Below, piece by piece: positions 1-7,706 of a DNA stretch of 10,113 nucleotides. A program made the position numbers and the translations under genes. The notes beneath the pieces were generated by a model that worked only from the letters and a program-made list of their open reading frames with translations, was not told the origin of the DNA and ran no database searches. Numbering within the stretch: the first letter of the stretch is position 1; each line of letters opens with the position of its first letter. Location: positions 1 to 10,113 of the forward strand of contig CAMLRH010000072.1 of the NCBI GenBank assembly GCA_946482375.1, in the 5' to 3' direction. The stretch is from an uncultured Caulobacteraceae bacterium (GTDB lineage Bacteria; Pseudomonadota; Alphaproteobacteria; Caulobacterales; Caulobacteraceae).

Positions 1-1344
1 TTCGCGGCGCGGGGTGGCATCCGGCCGGCTGTCGCGGGCGTCCTCCAGCATCTCCTCGGGCGCCGGCAGGCGCGAGCGGTGCAGGCGCACCAGAGCGGCG
101 GCGATAGCCTCTGGGCTGCGGTCGGCCAGCAGGCGTCGCGCCAGCGTCAGGTCTTCGTCCGACGGCGCCTCGGTCAGCAGCGGATCGCTCAGCAGACGCG
201 CCTGGTCCTGCGCCCGGATCACGTCCGCCGACGGCACGCCTGACCACTGCGCCTCGATCCCCGCGGAGGCGAGAAGTTGCTCGGCCTTGCGGCGGCGCGT
301 GTAGGGGACCAGCAGCACCGAAACGCCCTTGCGCCCCGCCCTGCCCGTGCGCCCCGAGCGGTGCAGCAGGCCCGCCTTGTTCACTGGCAGCTCGGCGTGG
401 ATGACGAGGCTGAGCTCCGGCAGGTCGAGGCCACGCGCGGCCACATCGGTCGCCACGCAGGCGCGGGCATGGCCATCGCGAAGGGCCTGCAGCGCATCGC
501 TGCGCTCCTTCTGAGATAGCTCGCCCGATAGCGCCACGGCCGCAAAGCCCCGCTCACGCAGCGCGCCGTACAGATGGCGCACCGCCTCGCGGGTGGCGCA
601 GAACACCAGCGCGCCCGGCGCCTCGAAGTAGCGCAGCACGTTGACGACGGCGTTCTCGAGCTCGTTCGGCGCGATCCGCATGGCGCGGTACTCGATGTCG
701 CCGTGCGCCTCGTTGACCCGCGTGGTGTCGATGCGCACCGCATCCTTCTGGTAGCGGCGGGCGAGCGCGACGATGTCCTTGGCCAAGGTCGCGGAGAACA
801 GCAGCGTGCGACGGTCGCCCGGCGTGCTGTCTAGGATCTCCTCGAGGTCTTCGCGGAAGCCCAGGTCGAGCATCTCGTCGGCCTCGTCGAGCACGACGAC
901 GCGCAGCTCCGAAAGATCGAGGTTGCCCCGCTCCAGGTGGTCCTTCAGCCGCCCCGGCGTTCCGACCACGATGTGCGAGCCCTGGGCCAGCGCCCGCTGC
1001 TCGCCGCGCGCATCCATGCCGCCGACGCAGGTCACCACGCGGGCGTTGGCGCCGGCGTAGAGCCAGCTCAGTTCGCGGCTGACCTGCATGGCCAGCTCCC
1101 GCGTCGGCGCGATCACCAGACCCAGCGGCGCATAGGCGCGGTCGAACCGCTCCGCTTCGCCCAGCAGCGGCCCCGCCGCGGCCAGCCCGAACGCCACCGT
1201 CTTGCCCGATCCGGTCTGGGCTGAGACCAGCAGATCCCGGTCGCCCGGCGCATCGAGGACGGCCGACTGCACCGGCGTCGGCTCGGCGTAGCCTTGCGCC
1301 TCGAGCGCGCGCGCCAGAGCGGGATGAGTGGCTGGAAAAGGCAT
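1..1344 (-). CDS. DEAD-box RNA helicase, C-terminus cut by the window edge
   Basis: ATP-dependent RNA helicase that remodels RNA duplexes or RNPs in the cytoplasm. The frame is open from ATG at 1344 to base 1, giving 448 residues. All superfamily 2 DEAD motifs are readable: Q motif GYAEPTPVQ (18-26), Walker A AQTGSGKT (42-49), APTREL (79-84), TPGR (129-132), DEAD (153-156), SAT (184-186), LVFCATRE (246-253), ARGLD (303-307) and HRSGRTGRAG (328-337). Both RecA-like domains are therefore complete. After about residue 355 comes a less conserved Ala/Leu/Arg-rich helical tail that is still open at the edge, so any RNA-binding tail (for example a DbpA-type domain, as in CsdA/DeaD relatives) lies outside. 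The start is 6 bp after the rnj stop, with AGGG inside the end of rnj as a plausible ribosome site, which suggests co-transcription. DeaD/CsdA-like versus DbpA- or RhlE-like cannot be decided without the tail, so no symbol is given. Confidence 0.95.
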   Translation of the reverse strand, partial: MPFPATHPALARALEAQGYAEPTPVQSAVLDAPGDRDLLVSAQTGSGKTVAFGLAAAGPLLGEAERFDRAYAPLGLVIAPTRELAMQVSRELSWLYAGANARVVTCVGGMDARGEQRALAQGSHIVVGTPGRLKDHLERGNLDLSELRVVVLDEADEMLDLGFREDLEEILDSTPGDRRTLLFSATLAKDIVALARRYQKDAVRIDTTRVNEAHGDIEYRAMRIAPNELENAVVNVLRYFEAPGALVFCATREAVRHLYGALRERGFAAVALSGELSQKERSDALQALRDGHARACVATDVAARGLDLPELSLVIHAELPVNKAGLLHRSGRTGRAGRKGVSVLLVPYTRRRKAEQLLASAGIEAQWSGVPSADVIRAQDQARLLSDPLLTEAPSDEDLTLARRLLADRSPEAIAAALVRLHRSRLPAPEEMLEDARDSRPDATPRRE

Positions 1345-1350
1345 TTAGCG

Positions 1351-3030
1351 TCAGACCCTGAGGACCGTCGCCTCGACGACCGGCCGGCGTTCCCAAATCC
1401 GGTAAGCAGCCTTCTTCACCGCCCGCGACAGCGCTGTTTCGACGGTTTCGTCGAACTCGCGCTCCTCCGCGGGGATGCGCTTGAGGGCCTGTTCGGCTTC
1501 CTCGGAGAGGTCGTCGAGGGCGTCTTCCAGCGGATAGTCGGCGTCGCCCGGCAGGCCAATGGCGCGGACCTGCGGGCCCGACGCGATGCGGCCCTTGTGG
1601 TCGAGGCAGATGGCGACCTGGAGGACCCCGTTGAAGGAGGCGTGACGACGTTCGCGCAGCGCTTCTCCGTTGGCGGGCGTGACGACGCCGCCGTCGACGT
1701 AGAGACGGCCGTTAGGGACCTCGTCGATGACCTCGGCGCGGCCGGGCGCGAGGCGAACCATGTCGCCGTTGCGCGGGGCGAGCGACTGCGGGACCTGCAG
1801 GTCCCTGGCGAAGGCGGCGTGTTCGAGCAGGTGGCGGCGTTCGCCGTGGGTCGGGACGGCGATCTCCGGCCTGGCCCACTGGTACATCTGGGCAAGTTCA
1901 TCCCGGCAAGGGTGGCCGGAGACGTGGATGCCGGGGTGGTCGCGCTCGGTGTAGAGGCGCACGCCGCGGTCGGCGAGCTTGTTCTGCAGGTTGCGGATCG
2001 GGATCTCGTTCCCGGGGATCACCCGCGACGAGAAGATGCAGTGGTCGCCCTGCCCCAGCGAAATGTGCGGGTGCGTCCCCTCGGCGATGCGGGCCAGCGC
2101 CGCGCGCGGTTCGCCCTGGCTGCCGGTGCAGAGGTAAAGGATCTTGTCCTCCGGGAAGTAGCCGGCGTCGTTCTCGCTGACGAAGTCCTGCAGGTCGGTC
2201 ATCAGGCCAACGGAGCGCGCGGCGGCACTCATCCGGTGCATCGAACGGCCGACGAGACAGACCCGACGCCCGGCGGCCTCGGCGGCGCGGGCGACGCTGT
2301 CCATCCGCGCGACGTTGGAGGCGAAGCAGCCGACCGCCACCTTGCCCTTCAGTCCGCCGATCAGCTTGGTCAGCGCCTCGCGGACCTCGGCCTCGGAACC
2401 TGCCACGCCGTCGACGAAGACGTTGGTGCTGTCGCAGACCATGGCCAGCACGCCCTCGTCGCCCAGCTTGCGCAGGCCCTCGACGTCGGTGACCTCGCCC
2501 AGCAGCGGGTCGGGGTCGATCTTCCAGTCGCCGGTGTGGAGGATGACGCCCAGCGGCGTGCGGATGGCCAGCCCGTTCGGCTCGGGGATCGAGTGTGTCA
2601 GCGTGATCAGGTCGAGGTCGAACGGCCCAATGCGGAACTGGCCGCCGAGCGGCACCTCGGTGATCTTCACATCGTCGAGCAAGCCCGCGTCGCGCAGCTT
2701 CTCGCGCAGCAGGAAGGCCGTGAACGGCGTCGCATAGACCGGCGCCTTGATGCGAGGCCAGAGCCAGGCGACGGCGCCGATGTGGTCCTCGTGGGCGTGG
2801 GTGAGGATGATGCCGAGCACGTCGTCGGCGTGTTCCTCGATGAACTCGGGATCCGGCAGGATGACCTCGACGCCCGGTGTCGTCTGGTCGCCGAAGGTCA
2901 CGCCCAGGTCGACGACGATCCACTTGCGGTCGTCCGGCGGGCCGTAGCCGTACAGATTGAAGTTCATCCCGATCTCGTTCGACCCGCCCAGCGGCAGGAA
3001 GACGAGTTCGTCGTTCGGGGAAGGCGTCAT
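1351..3030 (-). CDS. rnj: Ribonuclease J (metallo-beta-lactamase/beta-CASP RNase)
   Basis: RNase J is a zinc-dependent nuclease with 5'-to-3' exonuclease and endonuclease activity in mRNA turnover and rRNA processing; it acts in the cytoplasm. The 559-aa product has the normal family length. Visible motifs are the beta-lactamase metal site HAHEDH (78-83), the further ligands H146 (in LTHSIPE) and D168 (in HTGDW), the beta-CASP section including GSQGEP (303-308), HVSGH (369-373) and PTHGE (393-397). The C-terminal domain follows, with RLYVDGG (442-448) and a conserved-looking end near [12 protein letters not shown]. The ATG at 3030 overlaps the coaX stop as ATGA. No strong Shine-Dalgarno sequence precedes it, so translation is probably coupled to coaX. 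The next gene downstream is a DEAD-box helicase, 6 bp away. Identification is firm; the balance of exo- and endonuclease activity is not predictable from sequence. Confidence 0.97.
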   Translation of the reverse strand: MTPSPNDELVFLPLGGSNEIGMNFNLYGYGPPDDRKWIVVDLGVTFGDQTTPGVEVILPDPEFIEEHADDVLGIILTHAHEDHIGAVAWLWPRIKAPVYATPFTAFLLREKLRDAGLLDDVKITEVPLGGQFRIGPFDLDLITLTHSIPEPNGLAIRTPLGVILHTGDWKIDPDPLLGEVTDVEGLRKLGDEGVLAMVCDSTNVFVDGVAGSEAEVREALTKLIGGLKGKVAVGCFASNVARMDSVARAAEAAGRRVCLVGRSMHRMSAAARSVGLMTDLQDFVSENDAGYFPEDKILYLCTGSQGEPRAALARIAEGTHPHISLGQGDHCIFSSRVIPGNEIPIRNLQNKLADRGVRLYTERDHPGIHVSGHPCRDELAQMYQWARPEIAVPTHGERRHLLEHAAFARDLQVPQSLAPRNGDMVRLAPGRAEVIDEVPNGRLYVDGGVVTPANGEALRERRHASFNGVLQVAICLDHKGRIASGPQVRAIGLPGDADYPLEDALDDLSEEAEQALKRIPAEEREFDETVETALSRAVKKAAYRIWERRPVVEATVLRV

Positions 3031-3812
3031 CGCTTGCCGGGCTTCGGGTTGCGGCGATGGATCTCGAGCAGGCCCCGGATGGTCAGGTCGGGGTCGAAGT
3101 GGTCGATCGCGTCGGTTGCCCCTTCGAAAAGCGAAACGACCCCGCCGGTTGCAACGACGGTCAGCTGCTCAGGGCGCTCGGCCTTGATGCGGGCGATCAT
3201 GCCCTCGATCATGGCGATGTAGCCCCAGAAGACGCCGGACTGCATGGCGGTCACCGTGTCGGTGCCGACGACGCGGTTGCGCTCGGGCCGCTGGATGGCG
3301 ATGCGCGGCAGCTTGGCGGCGGCGTCGTGCAGCGCTTGCATGGACAGGTTGATGCCGGGCGCGATGACGCCGCCCTCGAAGCCACCGTCGGCGCCCACGA
3401 CATCGAAGGTCGTCGCCGTGCCGCTGTCGATGACGATCAGCGGGCCGTCGTATTTCACGTGAGCGCCCAGCGCGTTGACCAGGCGGTCGGCGCCGGCCTC
3501 GGATGGCTTGTCGATCCGCACGGGCACGCCGAGCTCTGCATTCTCCCCGATCACCAGCGGCTCCACGTGCAGATAGCGGCGCGAGAGGTTGCGCAGGTTG
3601 AAGATCGACTGCGGCACCACCGACGAGATGATGCAGCCGTCGAGGTTGGAGAGCTTGAGGTCTGCCATGGCCAGCAGTTGCGATAGCCAGACCGCGTATT
3701 CATCGGCGGTGCGCGTGCTCTCGGTGGCAGAGCGCCACTGGGCGATCCACTCCTTGCCGTCGTGGACGGCGAAGAGGGTGTTGGTGTTGCCCTGTTCGAT
3801 CGCCAGCAGCAT
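3027..3812 (-). CDS. coaX: Type III pantothenate kinase
   Basis: CoaX phosphorylates pantothenate to 4'-phosphopantothenate, the first step of coenzyme A synthesis. It needs a monovalent cation and is not feedback-inhibited by CoA. The 261-aa ASKHA-fold protein shows the N-terminal phosphate-binding motif (residues 6-11, EQGNTN), SSVVP (63-67), GADR (107-110) containing the expected catalytic D109, [10 protein letters not shown] (128-137), APGI (151-154) and ATGG (221-224). The first acidic residue of the phosphate motif, usually Asp, is Glu here. From memory this also holds for Caulobacter CoaX, so it is probably lineage-typical and not a defect. The start is well supported: GGAGG at 3820-3824 lies 7 nt before the ATG. 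The birA stop is immediately adjacent (TGAATG) and the rnj start overlaps the coaX stop by 4 bp. The role is housekeeping and cytosolic. Confidence 0.97.
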   Translation of the reverse strand: MLLAIEQGNTNTLFAVHDGKEWIAQWRSATESTRTADEYAVWLSQLLAMADLKLSNLDGCIISSVVPQSIFNLRNLSRRYLHVEPLVIGENAELGVPVRIDKPSEAGADRLVNALGAHVKYDGPLIVIDSGTATTFDVVGADGGFEGGVIAPGINLSMQALHDAAAKLPRIAIQRPERNRVVGTDTVTAMQSGVFWGYIAMIEGMIARIKAERPEQLTVVATGGVVSLFEGATDAIDHFDPDLTIRGLLEIHRRNPKPGKR

Positions 3813-4538
3813 TCACGCGCCTCCGAAAAACACGTCGCCGGCGGTGATCCGCCGGATACTCCCGTCCGCGAGCCGCAATCTCAGCGCGCCATCGGGATCG
3901 AGCCCTTCGGCGACACCTTCGACCGTTTCATTCCCTAGTCGCGCCACACAGGGCTCGCCAAGGCCATGCGCCCGCTTCGTCCAAGCGTCCGCAATAGCGG
4001 GAAAGCCGGCCGAGTCCCATAGCAAGCGCCACCGTTCGAAGGCGGCCGCCAGGTGCTCCAGCGCCTCCAGCGGCTTCGGCGGCGGGGCGACCATGTGCTG
4101 GGCGAAGCTGGTCGCGGGGACGTCTTCCGGAGCATGGGCGAGGTTCACGCCGATGCCGACGGCGACCCACAGCCCCCGCGGCGCGGGTCCGGACTCGACG
4201 AGGATGCCGCTCGTCTTCCTGCCGGCAATCAGCGGGTCGTTGGGCCACTTCAGGCTTACCAGCGAGGCCGGAACATAGCGGTCCGCCAGATCGGCGACCG
4301 CGAGCGCGGCCACGAAGGAAACCTGCGCCGCTTCGGCGGGTGGCTTGCCGGTCGTGAAGAGGAGCGTGGCGGCGAGGTTGCCCTCCCCGGTCTCCCACGA
4401 ACGCCCTCGACGGCCGCGCCCTGCCGTCTGGCGTTTGGCGGTGATCCAGAGCGGACCGGTCGCACCGGCTTCGGCGCGGCGGCGGGCTTCGGCGTTGGTG
4501 GAATCCAACTCCTCGAAGGCCTCGACCGGAACCCCCAT
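3813..4538 (-). CDS. birA: Biotin--[acetyl-CoA-carboxylase] ligase, single-domain (class I)
   Basis: Attaches biotin to the biotin-carrier domain of carboxylases through biotinyl-5'-AMP. Visible motifs (numbered from ATG 4538, 241 aa) are the LDSTN entry (11-15), the nucleotide/biotin loop GRGRRGRSW (40-48), KWPND (97-101), KTSGILVE (108-115) and GIGVNL (128-133). A small SH3-like C-terminal domain covers about 195-241 (GVAEGLDPDGAL). There is no N-terminal winged helix, so unlike E. coli BirA this protein should not be a transcriptional repressor. Start choice: ATG 4550 is in frame and adds MSGR, but those codons belong to a palindromic repeat arm (4544-4573). ATG 4538 begins the family-like sequence and lies 1 nt after the TAG of a small frame crossing the repeat. 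Neither has a clear Shine-Dalgarno sequence at ideal spacing. The gene abuts coaX with no gap. Confidence 0.95.
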   Translation of the reverse strand: MGVPVEAFEELDSTNAEARRRAEAGATGPLWITAKRQTAGRGRRGRSWETGEGNLAATLLFTTGKPPAEAAQVSFVAALAVADLADRYVPASLVSLKWPNDPLIAGRKTSGILVESGPAPRGLWVAVGIGVNLAHAPEDVPATSFAQHMVAPPPKPLEALEHLAAAFERWRLLWDSAGFPAIADAWTKRAHGLGEPCVARLGNETVEGVAEGLDPDGALRLRLADGSIRRITAGDVFFGGA

Positions 4539-4539
4539 C

Positions 4540-4659
4540 CTACCGCTCATCCCCGCGAAAGCGGGGACCCAGGTTTGTTATCGGAGGGCGCGAGGCTTTC
4601 AGAAAAAGCCTGGGTTCCCGCTTTCGCGGGAATGAGCGGAAAGAAGAATCCGCGCTCAT
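4540..4659 (-). other. Small open frame bridging nuoN and birA through a repeat (39 codons)
   Basis: ATG at 4659 overlaps the nuoN stop as ATGA. The frame runs through the whole palindromic element and stops with TAG at 4542-4540, one base before the birA ATG at 4538. The 39-residue product would be Arg/Pro-rich (starting MSADSSFRSFPRKREP, ending GPRFRGDER) and resembles other translations of this repeat type. I do not claim a functional peptide. A role in translational coupling is inferred from the exact fit between neighbouring stop and start codons. In GC-rich DNA a stop-free run of this length can arise by chance. Confidence 0.25.
4544..4638. repeat. Palindromic repeat element, nuoN-birA spacer (CCCCGC-GAAA-GCGGGG family)
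   Basis: Two 30-nt inverted arms, 4544-4573 and 4609-4638, are separated by 35 nt. The arms differ at two positions. Each arm is itself a hairpin: CCCCGC-GAAA-GCGGGG in the left arm and TCCCGC-GAAA-GCGGGA in the right arm read on the minus strand. The two differences form a compensated base pair. A third small hairpin, GGCTTT-CAGAA-AAAGCC, lies at 4594-4610 and overlaps the second arm. The element occupies nearly the whole spacer and supplies the upstream alternative ATG of birA. It resembles the REP/BIME-like or dRS3-like palindromes common in proteobacteria. It has no T-run typical of an intrinsic terminator. Confidence 0.9.
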
Positions 4660-6077
4660 CCAAAAATGGAAGCCGCCGCGCGGGCCAGCGGGTCGAGCCA
4701 GGTCAGCGCCACCAGCACCACCGGGAAGGAGAACAGCGCCATGACCATGGCCACCAGCCAGGCTTCCGGCGCGGGCTTGTCGACGCGGCCCGTGGCGTCA
4801 TCGAACCAGATCACCTTCACAAGGCGCAGGTAGTAGAAGGCCGCCACGACCGAGCCGACGAGGCCCGCGACCGCCACCCAGGCAAGGTCGGCGTTGATGG
4901 CCGCCTTGAAGACATAGAACTTGGCCCAGAAGCCCGACAGCGGCGGCAGGCCCAGCGCCGAGAAGGCGAAGACGGTCATGGCCAGCCCCAGCGCCGGCTT
5001 CTCGCGGATCAGGCCGGCCATGTCGTCCATGGTCTCCATCGGCCGCCCGTCGCGGTTCAGGGCCACGAGGCAGGCGAAGAAGCCGGTCACGTCGATCATG
5101 TAGAGCACCATGAACAGCAGCATGGCCTGCAGCCCTTCCGGCGTGCCGGCGGCCAGGCCGATCAGCGCGTAGCCGACGTTGGCGATGGAGCTGTAGGCCC
5201 ACAGGCGCTTGAGGTTCTTCTGCACGAGGCCGGCGAAGGCCCCGACGAAGACGCTAAGCAGCGCGATCACGACCAGCACCTGCTGCCACTGCGCGGCGGC
5301 GCCCAGGAAGCCATCGCCCAGCGCGCGGGCGAACAGCACCATGGCCGCCAGCTTCGGCGCGCCGGTGAAGAAGCCCACGACTGGCGTCGGCGCGCCCTCG
5401 TAGACGTCCGGCGTCCACATGTGGAACGGCGCGGCCGAGACCTTGAAGGCCAACCCGCACATCAGGAAGACGAGACCGAACAGCACGCCGGTGTCGGCCT
5501 GCCCCTGCACGACGGCGGCGATGTCGGTGAACCGGGTCGAACCGGCGAACCCGTAGATCAGTGAGGCGCCGTAGAGCAGCAGGCCCGACGACAGCGCGCC
5601 CAGCACGAAATACTTCAGCCCGGCTTCGGAAGCCTTGGCGTTGTCCCGCTGGAAGGCGGCCAGCACATAGAGCGCCAGCGAGTGCAGCTCGACGCCGACA
5701 TAGAGCGAGATCAGGTCCCCGGCCGAGGCCATCATCCCCATGCCGAGCGCGGTCAGGATGATGAGGATCGGGAACTCGAACTTCGCCTCCCCTCGCCGCG
5801 CGAACCAGCGGTCGCCGAGCGGAATGGCGATGGCCGAGCCGCCATAGATGAAGACCTTGGCGAAGGCCGCCAGGTTGTCGGCGACGAAGCTGCCCGAGAA
5901 GGCGTGACCGAACGGCCCGAAAGCCGCCGCCACGGCCGCGCCGACGAGCGCCAGCACGCCGAGCGCCGAGACCAGCGGCGCCGACTTCTGGGCGTAGACG
6001 CCCACGACCAGCAGCAGCAGCGCCGAAACGGCGAGGATCAGTTCAGGAAGCGCGAGCGCAAGATCGGCAGAGAACAT
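4656..6077 (-). CDS. nuoN: NADH-quinone oxidoreductase subunit N
   Basis: Antiporter-like proton-pumping subunit of the complex I membrane arm (cytoplasmic membrane), Mrp/NuoL-M-N family. The 473-aa protein is almost entirely hydrophobic helices, with about 14 transmembrane segments expected for the family. The charged residues of the proton channel are present: E130 (YVGVELHSLALY), K155 (GLKYFVLGA), K212 (AFKVSAAPFHMW), K242 (TGAPKLAAM) and K391 (KFYVFKAAI). The signature HMWTPDVYEGAPTP (219-232) is intact. Length is close to the 485 aa of E. coli NuoN. The gene starts 3 bp after the nuoM stop, with GAGGGG about 10 nt upstream inside the end of nuoM. It is the last nuo gene; a repeat-filled spacer separates it from birA. 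All expected key residues are present, so it should be functional. Confidence 0.98.
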   Translation of the reverse strand: MFSADLALALPELILAVSALLLLVVGVYAQKSAPLVSALGVLALVGAAVAAAFGPFGHAFSGSFVADNLAAFAKVFIYGGSAIAIPLGDRWFARRGEAKFEFPILIILTALGMGMMASAGDLISLYVGVELHSLALYVLAAFQRDNAKASEAGLKYFVLGALSSGLLLYGASLIYGFAGSTRFTDIAAVVQGQADTGVLFGLVFLMCGLAFKVSAAPFHMWTPDVYEGAPTPVVGFFTGAPKLAAMVLFARALGDGFLGAAAQWQQVLVVIALLSVFVGAFAGLVQKNLKRLWAYSSIANVGYALIGLAAGTPEGLQAMLLFMVLYMIDVTGFFACLVALNRDGRPMETMDDMAGLIREKPALGLAMTVFAFSALGLPPLSGFWAKFYVFKAAINADLAWVAVAGLVGSVVAAFYYLRLVKVIWFDDATGRVDKPAPEAWLVAMVMALFSFPVVLVALTWLDPLARAAASIFG

Positions 6078-6080
6078 GGC

Positions 6081-7565
6081 TTATCCGCCCCTCGCGGCCT
6101 GATAGGCGCCGACCAGCGCTTGCACCGACGAGTCCGTGACCTGGAACACCACATCCGGCTGGACGCCCAGATAGAGCGTCGAGAGGATCAGCGGCACGAA
6201 GATCAGCGCCTCGCGGACGTCGAGGTCCGTGATGCTCGCCAGCGCCGGATTGGTCATCTCGCCGAAGATCACGCGGCGATACAGCGTCAGCGCGTACATG
6301 GCCGACAGGATGACGCCGCTGGCGGCGACAACCGCCGTCCAGGTCGAGACCTGGTAGGTCCCAGTCATGGTCAGGATCTCGCCGACGAAGCCGCTGGTGC
6401 CCGGTAGGCCGACGTTGCCCATGGTGAAGAGCATGAACACCGCCGCGTACCACGGCATGCGGCTGACCAGCCCGCCGTAGAAGGCGATCTCGCGAGTGTG
6501 CATGCGATCGTAGACGACGCCGACGCACAGGAAGAGCGCGCCGGAGATCACCCCGTGGCTCAGCATCTGGAAGATGGCGCCCTGCTCGCCCTGCACGTTG
6601 CCGCTGAAGATGCCCATGGTGACAAAGCCCATGTGGGCCACCGACGAATAGGCGATCAGCTTCTTGATGTCGGTCTGCCTAAACGCGACCAGCGAGGTGT
6701 AGACGATAGCGATGGTCGACAGCGCGAAGACCAGCGGCGTGAAGAACACGCTCGCGTCCGGGAACATCGGCAGGGAAAAGCGCATGAAGCCGTAGCCGCC
6801 GAGCTTCAAGAGGATGCCGGCCAGGATCACCGAGCCCGCCGTCGGAGCCTCGACGTGGGCGTCCGGCAGCCAGGTGTGCACCGGCCACATAGGCATCTTC
6901 ACCGCGAAGGAGGCGAAGAAGGCCAGCCACAGCCAGGTCTGGACGCCCTCGGCGAAGTCGTAGCGCATCAGCTCGGGGATCGAACTCGTCCCCGAAATGC
7001 CGATCATGGCCAGCACCGCGGCCAGCATCAGGACCGAACCCAGCAGCGTGTAGAGGAAGAACTTGTAGGCCGCGTACAGCCTGCGCTTGCCGCCCCAGAT
7101 GCCGATGATCAGGAACATCGGGACGAGGCCGAACTCGAAGAAGATGTAGAACAGCACGAGGTCGAGCGCGCAGAAGACGCCGATCACCAGCGTCTCGAGC
7201 GCCAGGAAGGCCATCATGTACTCGGTGACCCGGTGCTCGATCGACTTCCACGACGCGGCGATACAGAGCGGCATCAGGAAGGCCGTCAGCAGGACGAACA
7301 GCACCGAAATGCCGTCGACGCCCATGCGGTAGTGGAGTCCGGCGAACCACGGCGCGTCTTCCACGAACTGGAAGCCCGGATTGGCGGGGTCGAATTGAGC
7401 GACCAGCACGACCGACAGCGCCAGCGTCGCCAGCGTCGTGGCGAGCGCGATCCAGCGCGCCGCGCCCGCGGCCTTCTCGTCGTTCTGGCCGAACAGGCGC
7501 AGCGCCAGGATCGCGGCCAGCCCTATCAGGGGCGAGTAGGTGATCAGGGAGAGGAGCCCGCTCAT
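6081..7565 (-). CDS. nuoM: NADH-quinone oxidoreductase subunit M
   Basis: Antiporter-like proton-pumping subunit of complex I in the cytoplasmic membrane. At 494 aa it fits the family. Key channel residues are E144 ([12 protein letters not shown]), K168 ([13 protein letters not shown]), K223 ([17 protein letters not shown]), K254 (ILLKLGGYG) and E396 (GFVGEILTM). The hallmark [17 protein letters not shown] spans 230-246. The ATG at 7565 is preceded by AGGGGG at 7572-7577 with 6-nt spacing. That site lies just outside the palindromic repeat of the nuoL-nuoM gap, so the repeat has not displaced the ribosome site. The stop is 3 bp before nuoN, indicating tight coupling of the M and N subunits, which neighbour each other in the complex. 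No anomalies were seen in the protein. Confidence 0.98.
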   Translation of the reverse strand: MSGLLSLITYSPLIGLAAILALRLFGQNDEKAAGAARWIALATTLATLALSVVLVAQFDPANPGFQFVEDAPWFAGLHYRMGVDGISVLFVLLTAFLMPLCIAASWKSIEHRVTEYMMAFLALETLVIGVFCALDLVLFYIFFEFGLVPMFLIIGIWGGKRRLYAAYKFFLYTLLGSVLMLAAVLAMIGISGTSSIPELMRYDFAEGVQTWLWLAFFASFAVKMPMWPVHTWLPDAHVEAPTAGSVILAGILLKLGGYGFMRFSLPMFPDASVFFTPLVFALSTIAIVYTSLVAFRQTDIKKLIAYSSVAHMGFVTMGIFSGNVQGEQGAIFQMLSHGVISGALFLCVGVVYDRMHTREIAFYGGLVSRMPWYAAVFMLFTMGNVGLPGTSGFVGEILTMTGTYQVSTWTAVVAASGVILSAMYALTLYRRVIFGEMTNPALASITDLDVREALIFVPLILSTLYLGVQPDVVFQVTDSSVQALVGAYQAARGG

Positions 7566-7702
7566 CGCGCGCCCCCTACCTTCACCGCGTCATCGTCGGA
7601 CTTGTTCCGACGACCCATGCGTGGTGAGCCAATCGTCGGAACGCGGTGTTCATGGGTCCTCGGGACAAGCCCGAGGATGACGGGGTTGGGGTGGAAGCTC
7701 AT
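7562..7702 (-). other. Small open frame bridging nuoL and nuoM through a repeat (46 codons)
   Basis: ATG at 7702 overlaps the nuoL stop (7699-7701) as ATGA. The frame crosses the whole palindromic element and its TGA (7564-7562) overlaps the nuoM ATG (7565) as a second ATGA. The would-be peptide starts MSFHPNPVILGLVPRTHE, with a hydrophilic tail containing [19 protein letters not shown]-type peptides are a known-looking by-product of this repeat family, so a peptide function is doubtful. The double 4-nt overlap is what suggests a coupling role. The nuoM Shine-Dalgarno sequence lies within its last codons. Confidence 0.3.
7588..7682. repeat. Palindromic repeat element, nuoL-nuoM spacer (TCGGN-CTTGT-NCCGA family)
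   Basis: Two 32-nt inverted arms, 7588-7619 and 7651-7682, are separated by 31 nt. They match at 28 of 32 positions. Each arm folds on itself: GTCGGA-CTTGT-TCCGAC in the left arm and CTCGGG-CTTGT-CCCGAG in the right arm read on the minus strand. The four differences are two compensated stem pairs. The outer arm ends read CGTCAT and ACCCATG, parallel in architecture to the CGCTCAT and ACCCAGG ends of the nuoN-birA element, although the stem sequence differs. It fits the abundant REP-like palindromes of alphaproteobacterial genomes. It sits between genes and spares both coding regions and the nuoM ribosome site. Confidence 0.9.
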
Positions 7703-7706
7703 TGCG
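7691..7706 (-). repeat. 16-bp direct repeat, copy at the end of nuoL
   Basis: GTGGAAGCTCATTGCG on the plus strand is identical to 9888-9903. On the minus strand it reads CGCAATGAGCTTCCAC: here it contains the last codons and stop of nuoL and the ATG of the bridging frame. It lies outside the palindromic arms. Confidence 0.85.

Noticed and set aside
554..1396. 280-codon minus-strand frame over the helicase
   Set aside because: It is in another frame from the one that encodes all DEAD-box motifs, begins within rnj, and shows Arg/Gly/Ala low-complexity sequence.
1294..3222. 642-codon open frame on the plus strand opposite rnj
   Set aside because: It lies antisense to the unmistakable rnj gene, has a biased Arg/Asp/Val composition with no recognisable domain, and is explained by GC-rich codon use leaving the opposite strand free of stops.
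4544..4638. Intrinsic transcription terminator between nuoN and birA
   Set aside because: The hairpins are strong but no U-run follows on the minus strand, and downstream genes continue in the same direction without a visible promoter. A repeat element explains the structure better.
4053..5564. 503-codon plus-strand frame opposite birA and nuoN
   Set aside because: It runs antisense through two real genes and a palindrome (giving PRESGDPG and WVPAFAGM repeat translations); composition is Gln/His/Arg-rich and non-protein-like.
7588..7682. Insertion sequence or transposase remnant
   Set aside because: The element is about 95 bp, has no transposase coding, and no clear target-site duplication could be seen.
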